Of a stretch of DNA of 64,000 nt, positions 36,639-46,206 are shown piece after piece. This stretch comes from Streptomyces sp. TRM68367 (GTDB taxonomy: Bacteria > Actinomycetota > Actinomycetes > Streptomycetales > Streptomycetaceae). The first letter of the stretch is position 1; every line of letters begins with the position of its first letter. Where the stretch lies: assembly GCF_014495685.1 (NCBI RefSeq), contig NZ_JACTVI010000019.1, positions 1 to 64,000 on the forward strand, given 5' to 3'. Position numbers and translations under genes: made by a program. The notes below the pieces were generated by a model. It was not told the DNA's origin. It made no database searches and worked only from the letters and a program-made list of their open reading frames with translations.

Positions 36639-37403
36639 TCAGCTCGCGGTGCGGCGGATCCGGCCCTCGTACCGCTTCTCCAGCTCCAGGTTGCCCTCGA
36701 AGCCGCCGGGCACGTTGGCCGAGACGTACACCGGCGGGCGCTCACCGGCGGCGACCAGCCGGGCGGCGGCCTCGGCGACGGTCATCTGGACGAGCATGAC
36801 GCCGGTGAGCGTGGACAGGGCGCACACCGCGCCGCCGCCGGGCAGGTCGAGGAGGGCGTCGCCGCGCGGGGCGGCGTTGTCGAGGACGACGTCGGCGATG
36901 TCGGCCAGTTTCTTCCCGCTGGGGTGACCGGCGGGGACGGCGCGGGTGTGGGTGAGGGAGGTGATGGCCAGGACGCGGTGGCCGCGTTCCTTGGCGTGCT
37001 GGGCCATCTCGACGATCACGTTGTTGACGCCGGAGTTGGAGATGATGACGAAGAGGTCCTGGGGGCGGGGCGCGGCGAGGTCGTAGATCCGCGCCGCCAC
37101 CCCGGGCTCGCGCTCCAGCAGCGGGTCGTCCAGGGCGCTTGGGGCGGCGGCGCCGTACAGTACGAGGTCGGCGATGCTGAGCCTGTTGGTGGGCACGAAG
37201 CCGCCCGCGCGGCCCGCGAGTTCCAGGACGATGGCCTGGGAGTGACCGGTGCCGAAGGCCTGGACGACACCGTCCGAGCGCACGCATTCGGCGATCAGCT
37301 CGGCGGCGCGCGCCACGTCGTCGCGGGCGGACTCGGTGACGCGGTGCAGGACGGCCAGGCTCTCGCGCGCGAATCCCTCGGCGCTCACGGACTCTGCGGA
37401 CAC
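36639..37403 (-). CDS. SIS-domain phosphosugar-binding protein (UPF0309 / MurQ-like)
   Basis: A 254-residue protein. GTG 37403 has GGGGAG 6 bases upstream. GTG 37433 would add 10 residues and lies in the operator. The SIS fold shows AFGTGHSQAIVLELAGRAGG (phosphosugar loop near 50), FVIISNSGVNNVIVEMAQHAKERG and VLAITSLTHTRAVP. Proteins of this fold isomerise, deaminate or de-etherify phosphorylated (amino) sugars. It is divergent from the RpiR regulator and borders the glycan cluster, so it likely processes the phosphosugar made by the cluster kinase. The exact reaction is unknown. Confidence 0.82.
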   Translation of the reverse strand: MSAESVSAEGFARESLAVLHRVTESARDDVARAAELIAECVRSDGVVQAFGTGHSQAIVLELAGRAGGFVPTNRLSIADLVLYGAAAPSALDDPLLEREPGVAARIYDLAAPRPQDLFVIISNSGVNNVIVEMAQHAKERGHRVLAITSLTHTRAVPAGHPSGKKLADIADVVLDNAAPRGDALLDLPGGGAVCALSTLTGVMLVQMTVAEAAARLVAAGERPPVYVSANVPGGFEGNLELEKRYEGRIRRTAS

Positions 37404-37417
37404 GGGACACTCCCCAC

Positions 37418-37432
37418 TGGTGGATTGAACCA
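37418..37432 (-). promoter_or_regulatory. Operator-like site of the glycan cluster, copy a (SIS gene)
   Basis: TGGTGGATTGAACCA, read on the plus strand, lies 15 bases before the SIS start codon. It has the TGGT-N7-ACCA layout with an internal TTGAA shared with sites near 38510, 43764 and 50381. A second similar block (TGAATCAATAAATCA) follows at about 37452-37466 in the same divergent gap. Confidence 0.55.
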
Positions 37433-37576
37433 CCTCACATACATCAGTCGGTGAATCAATAAATCATAGGGGGCCGGCCGCGAGCAATGCGCGTGCGGTC
37501 TACGGGCCGCTGGCGTGGCGAATTTCGGTCCTGGTATTCACATCGGCCGGTAAAGGGTGGCTGGTACCTTCTTGCC

Positions 37577-38467
37577 ATGCCTCCGACCGACGTGACCACC
37601 CTGATCCGCACCGAGCTCCCCCGGCTGGCCGGCTCGCTGCGGAAGGTCGGCGAGCTGATCCTGGAGGATCCGGCCGCCGTCACCCACTGTTCGGCCGCCG
37701 AGCTGGGCCGCCGCACCGGTACCTCCCAGGCGACGGTGACCCGTTTCTGCCGCGCGATCGGGCTCGACTCCTACCAGCACCTGCTGATCGAGCTGGCCCA
37801 GGAGCGGGGCCGCGGCGAGGCCTCCGACTGGGGCAGCGCCGAGATCGGCCCGGACATCTCCCCGGACGACGACCTCGAGCGGGTCGTCCAGGTCGTGGGC
37901 AGCGCCGACCTGCGCGCGGTGCAGCAGACCATCGACCGGATCGACCTCGACGCGATCGAGCGGGCGGCCCAGGCCACGGCCCGCGCCCGGCGCATCGACG
38001 TCTACGGCGTCGGCGGCAGCGGTGCGGTGGCCCAGGAGACCGAGACCCGGCTGTTCCGGATCGGCTGCGCGGTGCGCGGCTGGACCGAGGTGCACGGCGC
38101 GACCACCTCCGCGGCCCTGCTCACCCCGGCGGACGTCGCCATCGGCATCTCGCACTCGGGCGCCACCCGCGAGACCATCGAGCCGTTCGAGCTCGCCGAG
38201 GAACGCGGGGCCACGACGGTGGCGATCACCTCCGATCCGCGCTCGGCGCTCGCCAAGGCCGCCGACATCCGGCTCATCTCCACCTCCTCGGAGACCATCT
38301 TCCCCGCCCGCACCGGCAGCATCGGCGGCCGGCACTCGGTGCTGGTACTCCTCGACTGCCTGTACGTCCGGGTAGCCCAGATCTCCTACCAGCGCGCGAG
38401 TGCCTCACTGGCCCTCACCGACCACATCACCCCGCAGCACGCGGTGAGGTCGCGCCGCGGACGGTAA
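37577..38467 (+). CDS. RpiR/MurR-family transcriptional regulator
   Basis: A 296-residue protein. An N-terminal HTH_6 domain (about 5-77; AAELGRRTGTSQATVTRFCR) and a C-terminal SIS domain (about 125-265; GVGGSGAVAQETETRLFRIG, IGISHSGATRETIE) are the defining layout of RpiR/MurR regulators, which sense phosphosugars through the SIS domain. ATG 37577 has no strong ribosome site. It lies between the SIS gene and the mannosidase and is the obvious candidate for the shared operator. Whether it represses or activates is not visible. Confidence 0.9.
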   Translation: MPPTDVTTLIRTELPRLAGSLRKVGELILEDPAAVTHCSAAELGRRTGTSQATVTRFCRAIGLDSYQHLLIELAQERGRGEASDWGSAEIGPDISPDDDLERVVQVVGSADLRAVQQTIDRIDLDAIERAAQATARARRIDVYGVGGSGAVAQETETRLFRIGCAVRGWTEVHGATTSAALLTPADVAIGISHSGATRETIEPFELAEERGATTVAITSDPRSALAKAADIRLISTSSETIFPARTGSIGGRHSVLVLLDCLYVRVAQISYQRASASLALTDHITPQHAVRSRRGR

Positions 38468-38484
38468 GCCCCTGGCAGGGATGG

Positions 38485-38524
38485 TTGAATCACCCGCATA
38501 ACGAAGACATGGTTGTTTGAATCA
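38485..38524 (+). promoter_or_regulatory. Operator-like sites of the glycan cluster, copy b (GH38 gene)
   Basis: TTGAATCA occurs at 38485-38492 and TGGTTGTTTGAATCA at 38510-38524, both between the regulator stop and the mannosidase ATG at 38571. The second is a full match to the proposed TGGTKRWTTGAAYCA pattern, 46 bases before the start. Confidence 0.55.
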
Positions 38525-38570
38525 TCTCAGCGATGCCAGGATGTGGCTCCCCAGCACTCGTAGGAGCCCC

Positions 38571-41500
38571 ATGCGTGTCACCTCTGTCGAGTCGACCGAG
38601 CTGTTCACCGGTACCGAGGCACAGCCGCACCAGGTGGTGGTCGCCGAGATCAGCCATGTCCCCGGCCGGACGGTCCGGCTCACCGCCGAGGGTCCGGGCG
38701 TGCGCGGCGGGGCCGTCACGGCCACGGGCGAGGACGGCATCGCGCGCGCCGAGATACCGGTGACCACCGACCTGGCCCCCGGCGACCACACACACGTCCG
38801 GGTCACCGCCGAGGACACCGGCGACCCGGCACTCACAGCCGAGCACACCGCCGCGTTCACGGCCGCCGAGCCCGGCTGGACCATGTTCATGGTCAGCCAC
38901 TTCCACTACGACCCCGTCTGGTGGAACACCCAGGCCGCCTACACCGAGACCTGGGACGTCGCCGACGACCCGGCGTCGACCGGACTGCCCGCCCGCACCT
39001 TCGACTCGCGCGGCCAGTCCGGGATGAGCCTGGTGCGGGCCCACTGCGATCTGGCGCGGCGCGACCCGGCGTACACCTTCGTGCTCGCCGAGGTCGACTA
39101 CCTCAAGCCCTACTGGGACGCCTTCCCGGAGGAGCGCGCCTTCCTGCGCCAGCTGATCCGCACCGGCCGCGTGGAGATCATGGGCGGCACCTACAACGAG
39201 CCCAACACCAACCTCACCGGCGCCGAGGCGACCGTCCGCAACGCCCTGTACGGCGACGGCTTCCAGCGCGGGATCATCGGCGCGTCCCCGCAGACCGCCT
39301 GGCAGCTGGACGCGTTCGGGCACGACCCGCAGTTCCCCGGTCTGATGGCGGACGCGGGCGTCAGCTCCAGCTCGTGGGCGCGCGGGCCGTTCCACCAGTG
39401 GGGGCCGACGCTGTCCGTGTTCGGCGAGGAGCCGCGCGACCCCAAGCGGATGCAGTTCCCGGCGGAGTTCTCGTGGATCGCCCCGTCCGGGCGCGGGCTG
39501 CTGACCGCGTACATGGTCAACCACTACGGCGCGGGCTGGGCGATCGACAACGCACCGACCCTGCCCGAGGCGGAGGCCGCCGCCCTCAAGTTGTTCAAGG
39601 GCCTCAAGCAGGTCGCGCTCACTCGCAACGTGCTGCTCCCGGTCGGGGGTGACTACGCGCCGCCGTGCCGCTGGGTGATGGACATCCACCGGGACTGGAA
39701 CGCCCGGTACGTCTGGCCGCGCTTCATCAGTGCGATCCCGCGGGACTTCTTCGCGGCCGTGCGGGCGGAGCTGGCGGCCGAGGGCCGCAAGGCCTCGCCG
39801 CAGACGCGGGACATGAACCCGGTCTACACCGGCAAGGACGTCTCCTACATCGACACCAAGCAGGCCCAGCGGTACGGCGAGACGCTGCTCGCCGACGCGG
39901 AGGCCTGGGCGACGCTCGCCTCGCTCGTCACGGGGCATCCGTATCCGGACGCCGCGCTCGACAAGGCCTGGCGGCAGCTGGTCTACGGCGCGCACCACGA
40001 CGCCATCACCGGCTCCGAGTCCGACCAGGTGTACATCGATCTGCTCACCGGCTGGCGGGAGTTGTCCGACCTCGCCGAGACCGTGCACGCGGATGCGACC
40101 CAGGCCCTCGCCGACCGGGTCACCCCGCTGCCCGGCGACGGCGCGGACCTGGTCGTCCTCAACTCGGCGACCTGGGCGCGCAGGGATGTCCTGACCCTCG
40201 ACGGCCAGGGTCTGGTCCCCTTCGACGACACGGGCCTGCCCCTGCCCGCCGTGCGTGAGGACGGCGCGCTGCGGGTGATCGTCCCGGACGTGCCCGGCCT
40301 GGGACTGAAGACGCTGTCGCTGGCCGAGGGCACCGTGTCCGGGTGGTCACCGCACGAGGGCACGACGATCCGCAACGAGTTCTACGAGGTGACGGTCGAC
40401 CCGGCGCGCGGCGGCGGCGTCAGCAGCCTGCGGGCGCTTGCCGAGGACGGCCGGGAGCTGCTGCGCGCCGGCGACATCGGCAACGAGCTCGTCGTGCAGG
40501 AGGAGTATCCGAGGCACCCGCGCTTCGGCGAAGGCCCCTGGCACCTGACCCCGACCGGCACGACCGCCGCCCGCAGCCGGGATGGCGGCGCGGACGTCGA
40601 TGTCGAGGTGTCCCCGGCCGGCTCGCGGATCACCGTCCGCGGCGACCTCGGCCTGTTCCGCTACACGCAGCGCCTGACCCTGTGGCAGGGCGTCGACCGC
40701 CTGGACGTCTCCACCACGATCGACGGCTACGACGGCGCCGACCGGCTCATCCGCGTGCGCTGGCCGTCCGCCGTGCAGGGCGGGCTGCCGGTGCACGAGG
40801 TGGCCGACGCGGTGATCGGGCGTGGGTTCGGGTTCGTGGAGGTGGACAGCGAGCGGTTCCCGTGGACGCTGGACAACCCGGCCAACACGTGGTTCGGGCT
40901 GGGGTCCACGGCGCGGGTCGCGGTGCACGACGAGTCCGGCGGCCTGCTCGGCCACCGGTCCGTCGGCGTCGCCGAGCTGGTGTACGCGGACTGGGACGAC
41001 GCCGGTGAGCTCGGCACCCCGCTCGCGGCGGCCCTGGTCCGCGCCGGAGTCACCGCGACGTCGACGATCGCTGGCGGCCCCCGCTACGGCGACCTCGAGG
41101 TCGACTCCAACCTCCCCGACATCCGCATCGCCGTCGGCGGACCCGACCGCAACGACGTCGTCGCCGAGGCGCTCGGCTGGGACCCGGCGGCCGGCCGGGA
41201 GCTGAAGCGCCAGCTGGCCGAGCGGGGCGTGGCCGCCGTCTGGGTCGCGCCGCGCGCATCGCTGCGCGAGGAGTGGGTGCCGGGGGCCGACCTCAAGGAC
41301 CTCGAACGGCTGCCGCTGCTCGTGGTCGCGGGCGCCCGCCCCGAGGACGACGGCGAGGCGGTCGACGCGCTCGTCGCCGACCTGGCCGACTTCACCGTCA
41401 CGGCCGTCGCGGCGGGCGGCTGCGAGGTCCTGCCGCCGGGCGACGCCTGGGACGGCCGCGGCTTCGCGATCCTCAACCGGGGCACGCCGGGCTGCGTGGT

Positions 41501-42878
41501 CACCGCCTCCGGCGACCTGTACATGTCCCTGATGCGCTCGTGCACCGGCTGGCCGTCCGGCATCTGGGTCGACCCGCCGCGCCGCACCGCCCCCGACGGT
41601 TCGGCCTTCCAGCTCCAGCGCTGGTCCCACACGTTCGAGTACGCCGTCGTCGCGGGCGAGGGCGACTGGCGGGAGCTGCGGCTGCCGCAGGCCGGGCATG
41701 CCTTCAACCATCCGCTGACCGCGCGGCGCAGGGGTGCGGCGGCCGGGCCGCTGCTGCCGAGGAGGGCGACCCTGCTGGGCCTGGAGCCCGCCGGTGACGT
41801 CCTGCTCGACGCCCTCAAGCCGCTCGGCTCCCCGCTCGCCCGGGGCAGCGTGGCGCCCGCGGATCCCGGGCGCGGCGTCGTCGTACGGATGCACGAGGTG
41901 AACGGGCGTCCGGTGCGGGCACGGATCAGCGGTCCGTCCGCATGGGCGGAGGGCGCCCGCGCGGACGTGCTGGAGACGCCCGGCGAGCCGCTGGCAGGGG
42001 GCGACGCGCTCGACGTCCCGCTGACCGGCTTCGAGGTGGCCACGGTCCTGGCGACACCCGCCGAGGGCGCGACGGCAACCGGCCTGGCGACGCCTGCCGA
42101 AGGGCCACCGACCGCGAGCGGCCTGGCGACGCCTGCCGAGGATCCGGCGGCGACCGGCCCAGGGGTCGCCGCCCCCGAGCCCGCGCAGCCCGTGCCGACC
42201 CGCTACTGGCTGCACAACTCCGGCCCCGCCCCGCGCGGCAACCTGCCCGTCACGGTGTACGTCTCACCCACCGCGCTGACCGTCTCCGGCCCCGTCACCG
42301 CGACCGTCCGCGTCGCCTCGGAGCTGACCGACGCGCCCGTGTCCGGCAGCGTGACCTTCGTGGTCCCGCCCGGCTGGTGCGCCGAGCCCGCCGAACTGCC
42401 GTACGCCGTGGGCCCCGGCGGGTTCACGCTCGCCGAGGTCACGGTGACCCCGCCGCCGGACGCCGCGCCCGGCCGGCACTGGCTCGCCGCGCGGCTGGCG
42501 TACGGCGGACAGACGTACGAGGACGTGGTGGCGCTGGACGTGGGCGACGGGCACCCCGGCCCCACGCTCGTGTCGGACTTGGGAGTTGAGCGGGTCACGG
42601 TACGCCGAGGCGAGCGGGCCCGGGTCCCGGTGAGCCTGCGCAACACCACCCGGGGGCCGATCAGCGGCACGCTGTGGGCGGTGTCCTCCTACGGCACCTG
42701 GCCCGGCGTCGGACCGGGCAGCCAGGGCTTCACCGTCCCCGGCGGGGAACAGCGGGACTGCGTGATCGAGGTGGACGGCGGGGCGGTACCGCCGGGCTCG
42801 TACTGGCTGATGGCAAAGCTGGCCTGGCACGGCTGCGTGGCGTACACGGAGGCGGTTGTGCTGGAGGTGACGCCGTGA
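38571..42878 (+). CDS. GH38 family alpha-mannosidase, cytoplasmic, with C-terminal NEW3/CARDB-like domains
   Basis: A 1435-residue enzyme. ATG 38571 follows TAGGAG by 4 bases. No signal peptide is present, so it acts on imported sugars. An N-terminal beta domain (1-100) precedes the catalytic barrel. Zinc ligands and nucleophile are readable as H112/D114 in HFHYDPVWW, D247 in QLDAFGHD and HHDAITGSESDQ. Large beta-sandwich domains follow. Residues about 1160-1205 hold an LATPAEG-type tandem repeat (DNA near 42050-42165), then two Ig/NEW3-like domains. GH38 enzymes release alpha-mannose from N-glycan-type or mannan-derived oligosaccharides. It is first gene of the plus-strand block and overlaps the next gene. 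Confidence 0.9.
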   Translation: MRVTSVESTELFTGTEAQPHQVVVAEISHVPGRTVRLTAEGPGVRGGAVTATGEDGIARAEIPVTTDLAPGDHTHVRVTAEDTGDPALTAEHTAAFTAAEPGWTMFMVSHFHYDPVWWNTQAAYTETWDVADDPASTGLPARTFDSRGQSGMSLVRAHCDLARRDPAYTFVLAEVDYLKPYWDAFPEERAFLRQLIRTGRVEIMGGTYNEPNTNLTGAEATVRNALYGDGFQRGIIGASPQTAWQLDAFGHDPQFPGLMADAGVSSSSWARGPFHQWGPTLSVFGEEPRDPKRMQFPAEFSWIAPSGRGLLTAYMVNHYGAGWAIDNAPTLPEAEAAALKLFKGLKQVALTRNVLLPVGGDYAPPCRWVMDIHRDWNARYVWPRFISAIPRDFFAAVRAELAAEGRKASPQTRDMNPVYTGKDVSYIDTKQAQRYGETLLADAEAWATLASLVTGHPYPDAALDKAWRQLVYGAHHDAITGSESDQVYIDLLTGWRELSDLAETVHADATQALADRVTPLPGDGADLVVLNSATWARRDVLTLDGQGLVPFDDTGLPLPAVREDGALRVIVPDVPGLGLKTLSLAEGTVSGWSPHEGTTIRNEFYEVTVDPARGGGVSSLRALAEDGRELLRAGDIGNELVVQEEYPRHPRFGEGPWHLTPTGTTAARSRDGGADVDVEVSPAGSRITVRGDLGLFRYTQRLTLWQGVDRLDVSTTIDGYDGADRLIRVRWPSAVQGGLPVHEVADAVIGRGFGFVEVDSERFPWTLDNPANTWFGLGSTARVAVHDESGGLLGHRSVGVAELVYADWDDAGELGTPLAAALVRAGVTATSTIAGGPRYGDLEVDSNLPDIRIAVGGPDRNDVVAEALGWDPAAGRELKRQLAERGVAAVWVAPRASLREEWVPGADLKDLERLPLLVVAGARPEDDGEAVDALVADLADFTVTAVAAGGCEVLPPGDAWDGRGFAILNRGTPGCVVTASGDLYMSLMRSCTGWPSGIWVDPPRRTAPDGSAFQLQRWSHTFEYAVVAGEGDWRELRLPQAGHAFNHPLTARRRGAAAGPLLPRRATLLGLEPAGDVLLDALKPLGSPLARGSVAPADPGRGVVVRMHEVNGRPVRARISGPSAWAEGARADVLETPGEPLAGGDALDVPLTGFEVATVLATPAEGATATGLATPAEGPPTASGLATPAEDPAATGPGVAAPEPAQPVPTRYWLHNSGPAPRGNLPVTVYVSPTALTVSGPVTATVRVASELTDAPVSGSVTFVVPPGWCAEPAELPYAVGPGGFTLAEVTVTPPPDAAPGRHWLAARLAYGGQTYEDVVALDVGDGHPGPTLVSDLGVERVTVRRGERARVPVSLRNTTRGPISGTLWAVSSYGTWPGVGPGSQGFTVPGGEQRDCVIEVDGGAVPPGSYWLMAKLAWHGCVAYTEAVVLEVTP

Positions 42879-43642
42879 CGCCGTACGCCGCCCTGGTCCA
42901 CGGCGACCCCGTCCCCAGGAGCCGGGTCGACGCGCTGCTGGCAGCCGTCCCGACCCGCGACAACGGCTCGCCGTCCAACTCCGTCCGGGCAGCGCCCCGT
43001 AGGGACGCGGGCCGTATCGATATGCGGCTCCGCCGCGTGGGCGCGACAAGCCACAACGCACCCGCCGCCGACCGACGACACATCGCGGCACTCCCCCAAG
43101 TCGCCGCGCTCTCCCCACACGGCTTGGCCAGAGCCGAGCGACAACGGCGGCGGTGGGCGACGCAAGTCGTCGTCGCCGACGAACTCGCCCGCCGCGCCTG
43201 CGCGGACCGCGGACTGAAACCACCGGAGGACGCGACACCGCCCCGACTGCTCCCCGTGGCCGAAACCGACGTCGCCGACCTCGGCAGCATCGTCGCGGCC
43301 ACCCTCGCCCACTCCCCCGCCGCACGGACCCTCCTGACCGCCCTGGAAGCCGCTCAGGAGGTCCCCGAGACGGCCGTACGGGACTACTACGACCGCAACC
43401 CGGACCGCTTCCTCACGCCCGAGGCCCTGCGCCGCGGCGTCGATCCCTTCGGCACCCCCGCACCCGCCGACTTCCTGCCGTACGCGCAGGTCCGCGCCGG
43501 CATCGCGGGTGAGTTGCGGCGCGCGGCGGGGCGGCGGGCCTTCTTCGACTGGCTGGACCGGGCCCGCGAGGGCGTCGTCTACGCCGCGGGGCACGAGCAC
43601 CCCGGCGACCCCTCGCACCCGGATCACGAGCACCGGCACTGA
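42875..43642 (+). CDS. SurA/parvulin-like helical protein with a repeat-derived insert
   Basis: A 255-residue protein. GTG 42875 overlaps the mannosidase stop. The C-terminal half resembles SurA/PpiC N-terminal helical domains (VPETAVRDYYDRNPDRFLTPEALRR, YAQVRAGIAGELRRAAGRRAFFDWLD), but no parvulin catalytic domain is present. Similar Streptomyces proteins sit after GH38 genes and are variously labelled. Residues about 38-70 (SNSVRAAPRRDAGRIDMRLR) look foreign and come from an intergenic-type repeat read in frame. The His-rich tail (HEHPGDPSHPDHEHRH) could bind metal. Its role, perhaps as chaperone or partner of the mannosidase, is unknown. Confidence 0.65.
   Translation: MTPYAALVHGDPVPRSRVDALLAAVPTRDNGSPSNSVRAAPRRDAGRIDMRLRRVGATSHNAPAADRRHIAALPQVAALSPHGLARAERQRRRWATQVVVADELARRACADRGLKPPEDATPPRLLPVAETDVADLGSIVAATLAHSPAARTLLTALEAAQEVPETAVRDYYDRNPDRFLTPEALRRGVDPFGTPAPADFLPYAQVRAGIAGELRRAAGRRAFFDWLDRAREGVVYAAGHEHPGDPSHPDHEHRH
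42985..43085 (+). repeat. Streptomyces-type intergenic repeat inside a coding region
   Basis: About 100 bases containing GCAGCGCCCCGTAGGGACG, GCGGCTCCGCCGCGTGGGCG and CGACAAGCCACAACGC. From memory these are hallmarks of an abundant repeat normally found between Streptomyces genes. Here it lies in frame within the SurA-like gene. Confidence 0.55.
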
Positions 43643-43763
43643 GCGCCGGCACTGAGCACCAGGATCACCGGCAGTGATCGCCGTACGGAACCAAACAGCA
43701 ACACGGCAAACCATTGACCTCCGATGAATTCTGGTCCACCTTTTCATCAATCGAAGTCCAACT

Positions 43764-43778
43764 TGGTGATTTGAACCA
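43764..43778 (+). promoter_or_regulatory. Operator-like site of the glycan cluster, copy c (transporter operon)
   Basis: TGGTGATTTGAACCA lies 30 bases before the binding-protein ATG at 43808, a full match to TGGT-N7-ACCA with the internal TTGAA. It is followed at once by a CCAG-N8-CTGG dyad (43775-43790). Confidence 0.6.
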
Positions 43779-43807
43779 GCCAACGGACTGGTCCCAGGAG
43801 GGCAACA

Positions 43808-45184
43808 ATGCGCGTTAGAAGACTCACCGGATCCCTGACCTGTCTGGTCGTGCTGTCGTTGACAGCGGCCGGCTGCGGACTCTCCGGGGGCGGTTCGGAC
43901 GGCGGCGACGCCACCGCCGGCGGCTGCAAGGTCGACCAGCAGAACGTCGGATCCGGCAAGCTCTCCGGTGACGTCAAGGGCAACATCACCTTCCAGACCA
44001 CCAACCTGAAGAAAGACTTCGGGACGTTCTTCAACGGCGTCATCAAGTCGTTCGAGAAGGCCCACCCCGGCGCCAAGGTCAAGTGGATCGACGACCCCGG
44101 CGACACGGCGACCTTCACCTCGCGGAACGTCGCCGACGCCCAGGCCTGCACGCTGCCCGACGTCATCAACGTCGACTCCAACACCGCGCAGACCCTCACC
44201 AAGGCCGGCTACCTGCTCAACCTGGGCGTGAAGGACCCGGACGCCGGCAAGCCCTTCGTCAAGGCGTTCTGGGACTCCAGCTCCATGAAGGACCCCTCGG
44301 GCAAGTCGATACACACCGTGTTCCCCTGGTACACCGGCGGCACCGTGCTGACGTACAACACCGAGATGCTGAAGAAGTCCGGGATCGACCCGGCCAAGCC
44401 GCCGAAGACCATCTTCGGGCTCTTCGCCGACTACGAGAAGATCGCCAAGACGGCCAAGGGCAAGTACTACGCGACGATGGCCAACCCGGTCTGGCGGATC
44501 CCGGCCGACTGGGACCAGATGAACATCAAGATCCTGTCCGCCGACGGCAAGTCCGCCACCTTCGCCAATGATCCGAGGACCGCCCAGTGGGTCGCGTGGA
44601 TGGCGAAGCTGTACAAGGAGGGCGCGATGCCGAAGGACTCGCTGTCCTCCAGCAACGACCCCTCGACGCCGTACAGCCAGGGCCAGGTCGCCTACGGTTC
44701 GACGAACCCGAGCTTCGTGCGCTTCGTGAAGCAGAACAGCCCGTCGGTCTACGCCAAGACCGGCGTGGGCCAGCAGCCCTTCGACGCGCTCGGTCACACC
44801 ACCGGCGCCCCGCAGTACATCGCGGCCGCCGCGACCAGCAAGAACGCCCCCACGGCGCTCGCGTTCGCGAAGTTCCTGACCAACGCCGAGAACCAGACGG
44901 CCTGGTGCAAGGACCCGAACGTCGTGATCTTCCCGACGACCTCGGCCTCGCTGGACGACCCGTTCTTCCAGAACGCGACCGGTAGCGACCCCTTCTCCGA
45001 GGCGCGCAAACTCGTCGCCGAGCAGCTCAAGACCGCCACGGCCTACCAGACCAACCTCTCCCCGGCCGTGCAGAACGCCATCGTGTCCCAGGTGCAGCTG
45101 GCCATGCAGGGCAAGAAGAGCCCCGAGCAGGCGGTGAAGGACGCCCAGGCCAAGGCGAACGAGCTGCTGAAGCGGAGCAGCTGA
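43808..45184 (+). CDS. Sugar ABC transporter substrate-binding lipoprotein
   Basis: A 458-residue protein starting at ATG 43808 after GGAGGG. The lipoprotein signal has lipobox TAAGC with C23. The mature part is an SBP_bac_1 / MalE-type fold (FFNGVIKSFEKAHPGAKVKWID, LPDVINVDSNTAQTLTKAGYL, TVLTYNTEMLKKSGIDP, ALAFAKFLTNAENQTAWC). It captures an oligosaccharide outside the membrane for the two permeases that follow 2 bases and one gene later. No ATPase gene is nearby, as is normal for Streptomyces sugar importers that share MsiK. Confidence 0.92.
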   Translation: MRVRRLTGSLTCLVVLSLTAAGCGLSGGGSDGGDATAGGCKVDQQNVGSGKLSGDVKGNITFQTTNLKKDFGTFFNGVIKSFEKAHPGAKVKWIDDPGDTATFTSRNVADAQACTLPDVINVDSNTAQTLTKAGYLLNLGVKDPDAGKPFVKAFWDSSSMKDPSGKSIHTVFPWYTGGTVLTYNTEMLKKSGIDPAKPPKTIFGLFADYEKIAKTAKGKYYATMANPVWRIPADWDQMNIKILSADGKSATFANDPRTAQWVAWMAKLYKEGAMPKDSLSSSNDPSTPYSQGQVAYGSTNPSFVRFVKQNSPSVYAKTGVGQQPFDALGHTTGAPQYIAAAATSKNAPTALAFAKFLTNAENQTAWCKDPNVVIFPTTSASLDDPFFQNATGSDPFSEARKLVAEQLKTATAYQTNLSPAVQNAIVSQVQLAMQGKKSPEQAVKDAQAKANELLKRSS

Positions 45185-45186
45185 CC

Positions 45187-46206
45187 GTGGTGACCCAGAC
45201 CGCGAAGCCGGTGTCCGTGTCCGGTGCGGGGGCAGCAGCCTCCGCGCCGGGCACGGACCCGTCCCGTATCCGCCGCCTGGTCCGGGCGCTGCGGCCGGGC
45301 CCCTCCCCCGGCGCCAACGGCGCCGCGCTGTACCGCCGTTGGTGGCTGCCGTGGCTGTGGACGGCCCCCGCCGTCTTCTGCGCGGTGGTCTTCGGCGTGT
45401 TCCCGTTCTTCAACACCCTCCTGCTGTCGTTCACCGACGCCAAGCCGCTCGGCGGCGTCGCGAACTTCGTCGGCCTGTCCAACTACCGGCAGATGCTGGG
45501 CGACTCCGACTTCTGGCTGGCGACCCGCAACAGCCTGCTGTACGCGCTGATCGTCGTACCGCTGATGGTGCTGCTGCCGCTGATGCTCGCCGTCCTGGTG
45601 GAGAAGAAGCTGCCCGGCATCGGGTTCTTCCGCTCGGCCTTCTACACGCCGGTGCTGGCCTCCAGCGTGGTCGTGGGCCTGAGCTGGCAGTGGCTGCTGG
45701 CCGACCAGGGGCTGGTCAACACCTGGCTGCAGAAGGCCCATCTGATCAGGAGCGCCATCCCGTTCCTGTCCGACTCGTGGCTGATCCTGCTGTCCGCGAT
45801 GGGCCTGACGCTGTGGAAGGGCCTCGGCTGGTACATGGTGTTCTACCTGGCCGCGCTGGGGAACGTGCCAAAGGAGCTGCACGAGGCGGCGGCCATGGAC
45901 GGCGCCGGTGCGATCCGGCGCTTCTGGCACATCACGATGCCGGGCGTGCGGCAGGCCATGATGCTGGTCGGCACGCTCACCGGCATCGGCTCGCTGCGGG
46001 TGTTCACCGAGATCTACATGCTCGGCAGCTCCACCGGCGGCCCCGGCGGCGCGGACCGCACCCTGCCTTTCTACATCCGGGACGTCGGCCTGGACCCGAT
46101 GAGCGGCAACGCCGGTTACGGCTCGGCCGTCAGCGTGGCGCTGTTCCTGCTGACGCTGGGGCTGACCCTGCTGGCGCAGCGCCTGACGAAGGAGGACGAG
46201 TCATGA
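45187..46206 (+). CDS. Sugar ABC transporter permease (MalF-type)
   Basis: A 339-residue protein. GTG 45187 begins 2 bases after the receptor stop (GTG 45190 also possible). A 50-residue hydrophilic N-terminus precedes six membrane helices. The EAA loop is ELHEAAAMDGAGAIRRFWHITMPG. With the next gene it forms the transmembrane channel. The stop overlaps the next ATG. Confidence 0.92.
   Translation: MVTQTAKPVSVSGAGAAASAPGTDPSRIRRLVRALRPGPSPGANGAALYRRWWLPWLWTAPAVFCAVVFGVFPFFNTLLLSFTDAKPLGGVANFVGLSNYRQMLGDSDFWLATRNSLLYALIVVPLMVLLPLMLAVLVEKKLPGIGFFRSAFYTPVLASSVVVGLSWQWLLADQGLVNTWLQKAHLIRSAIPFLSDSWLILLSAMGLTLWKGLGWYMVFYLAALGNVPKELHEAAAMDGAGAIRRFWHITMPGVRQAMMLVGTLTGIGSLRVFTEIYMLGSSTGGPGGADRTLPFYIRDVGLDPMSGNAGYGSAVSVALFLLTLGLTLLAQRLTKEDES

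Noticed and set aside
37577..37577. Assigning the RpiR regulator as a proven repressor of the cluster
   Set aside because: Position and family support regulation, but neither the sign nor the binding to the proposed operator can be read from sequence.
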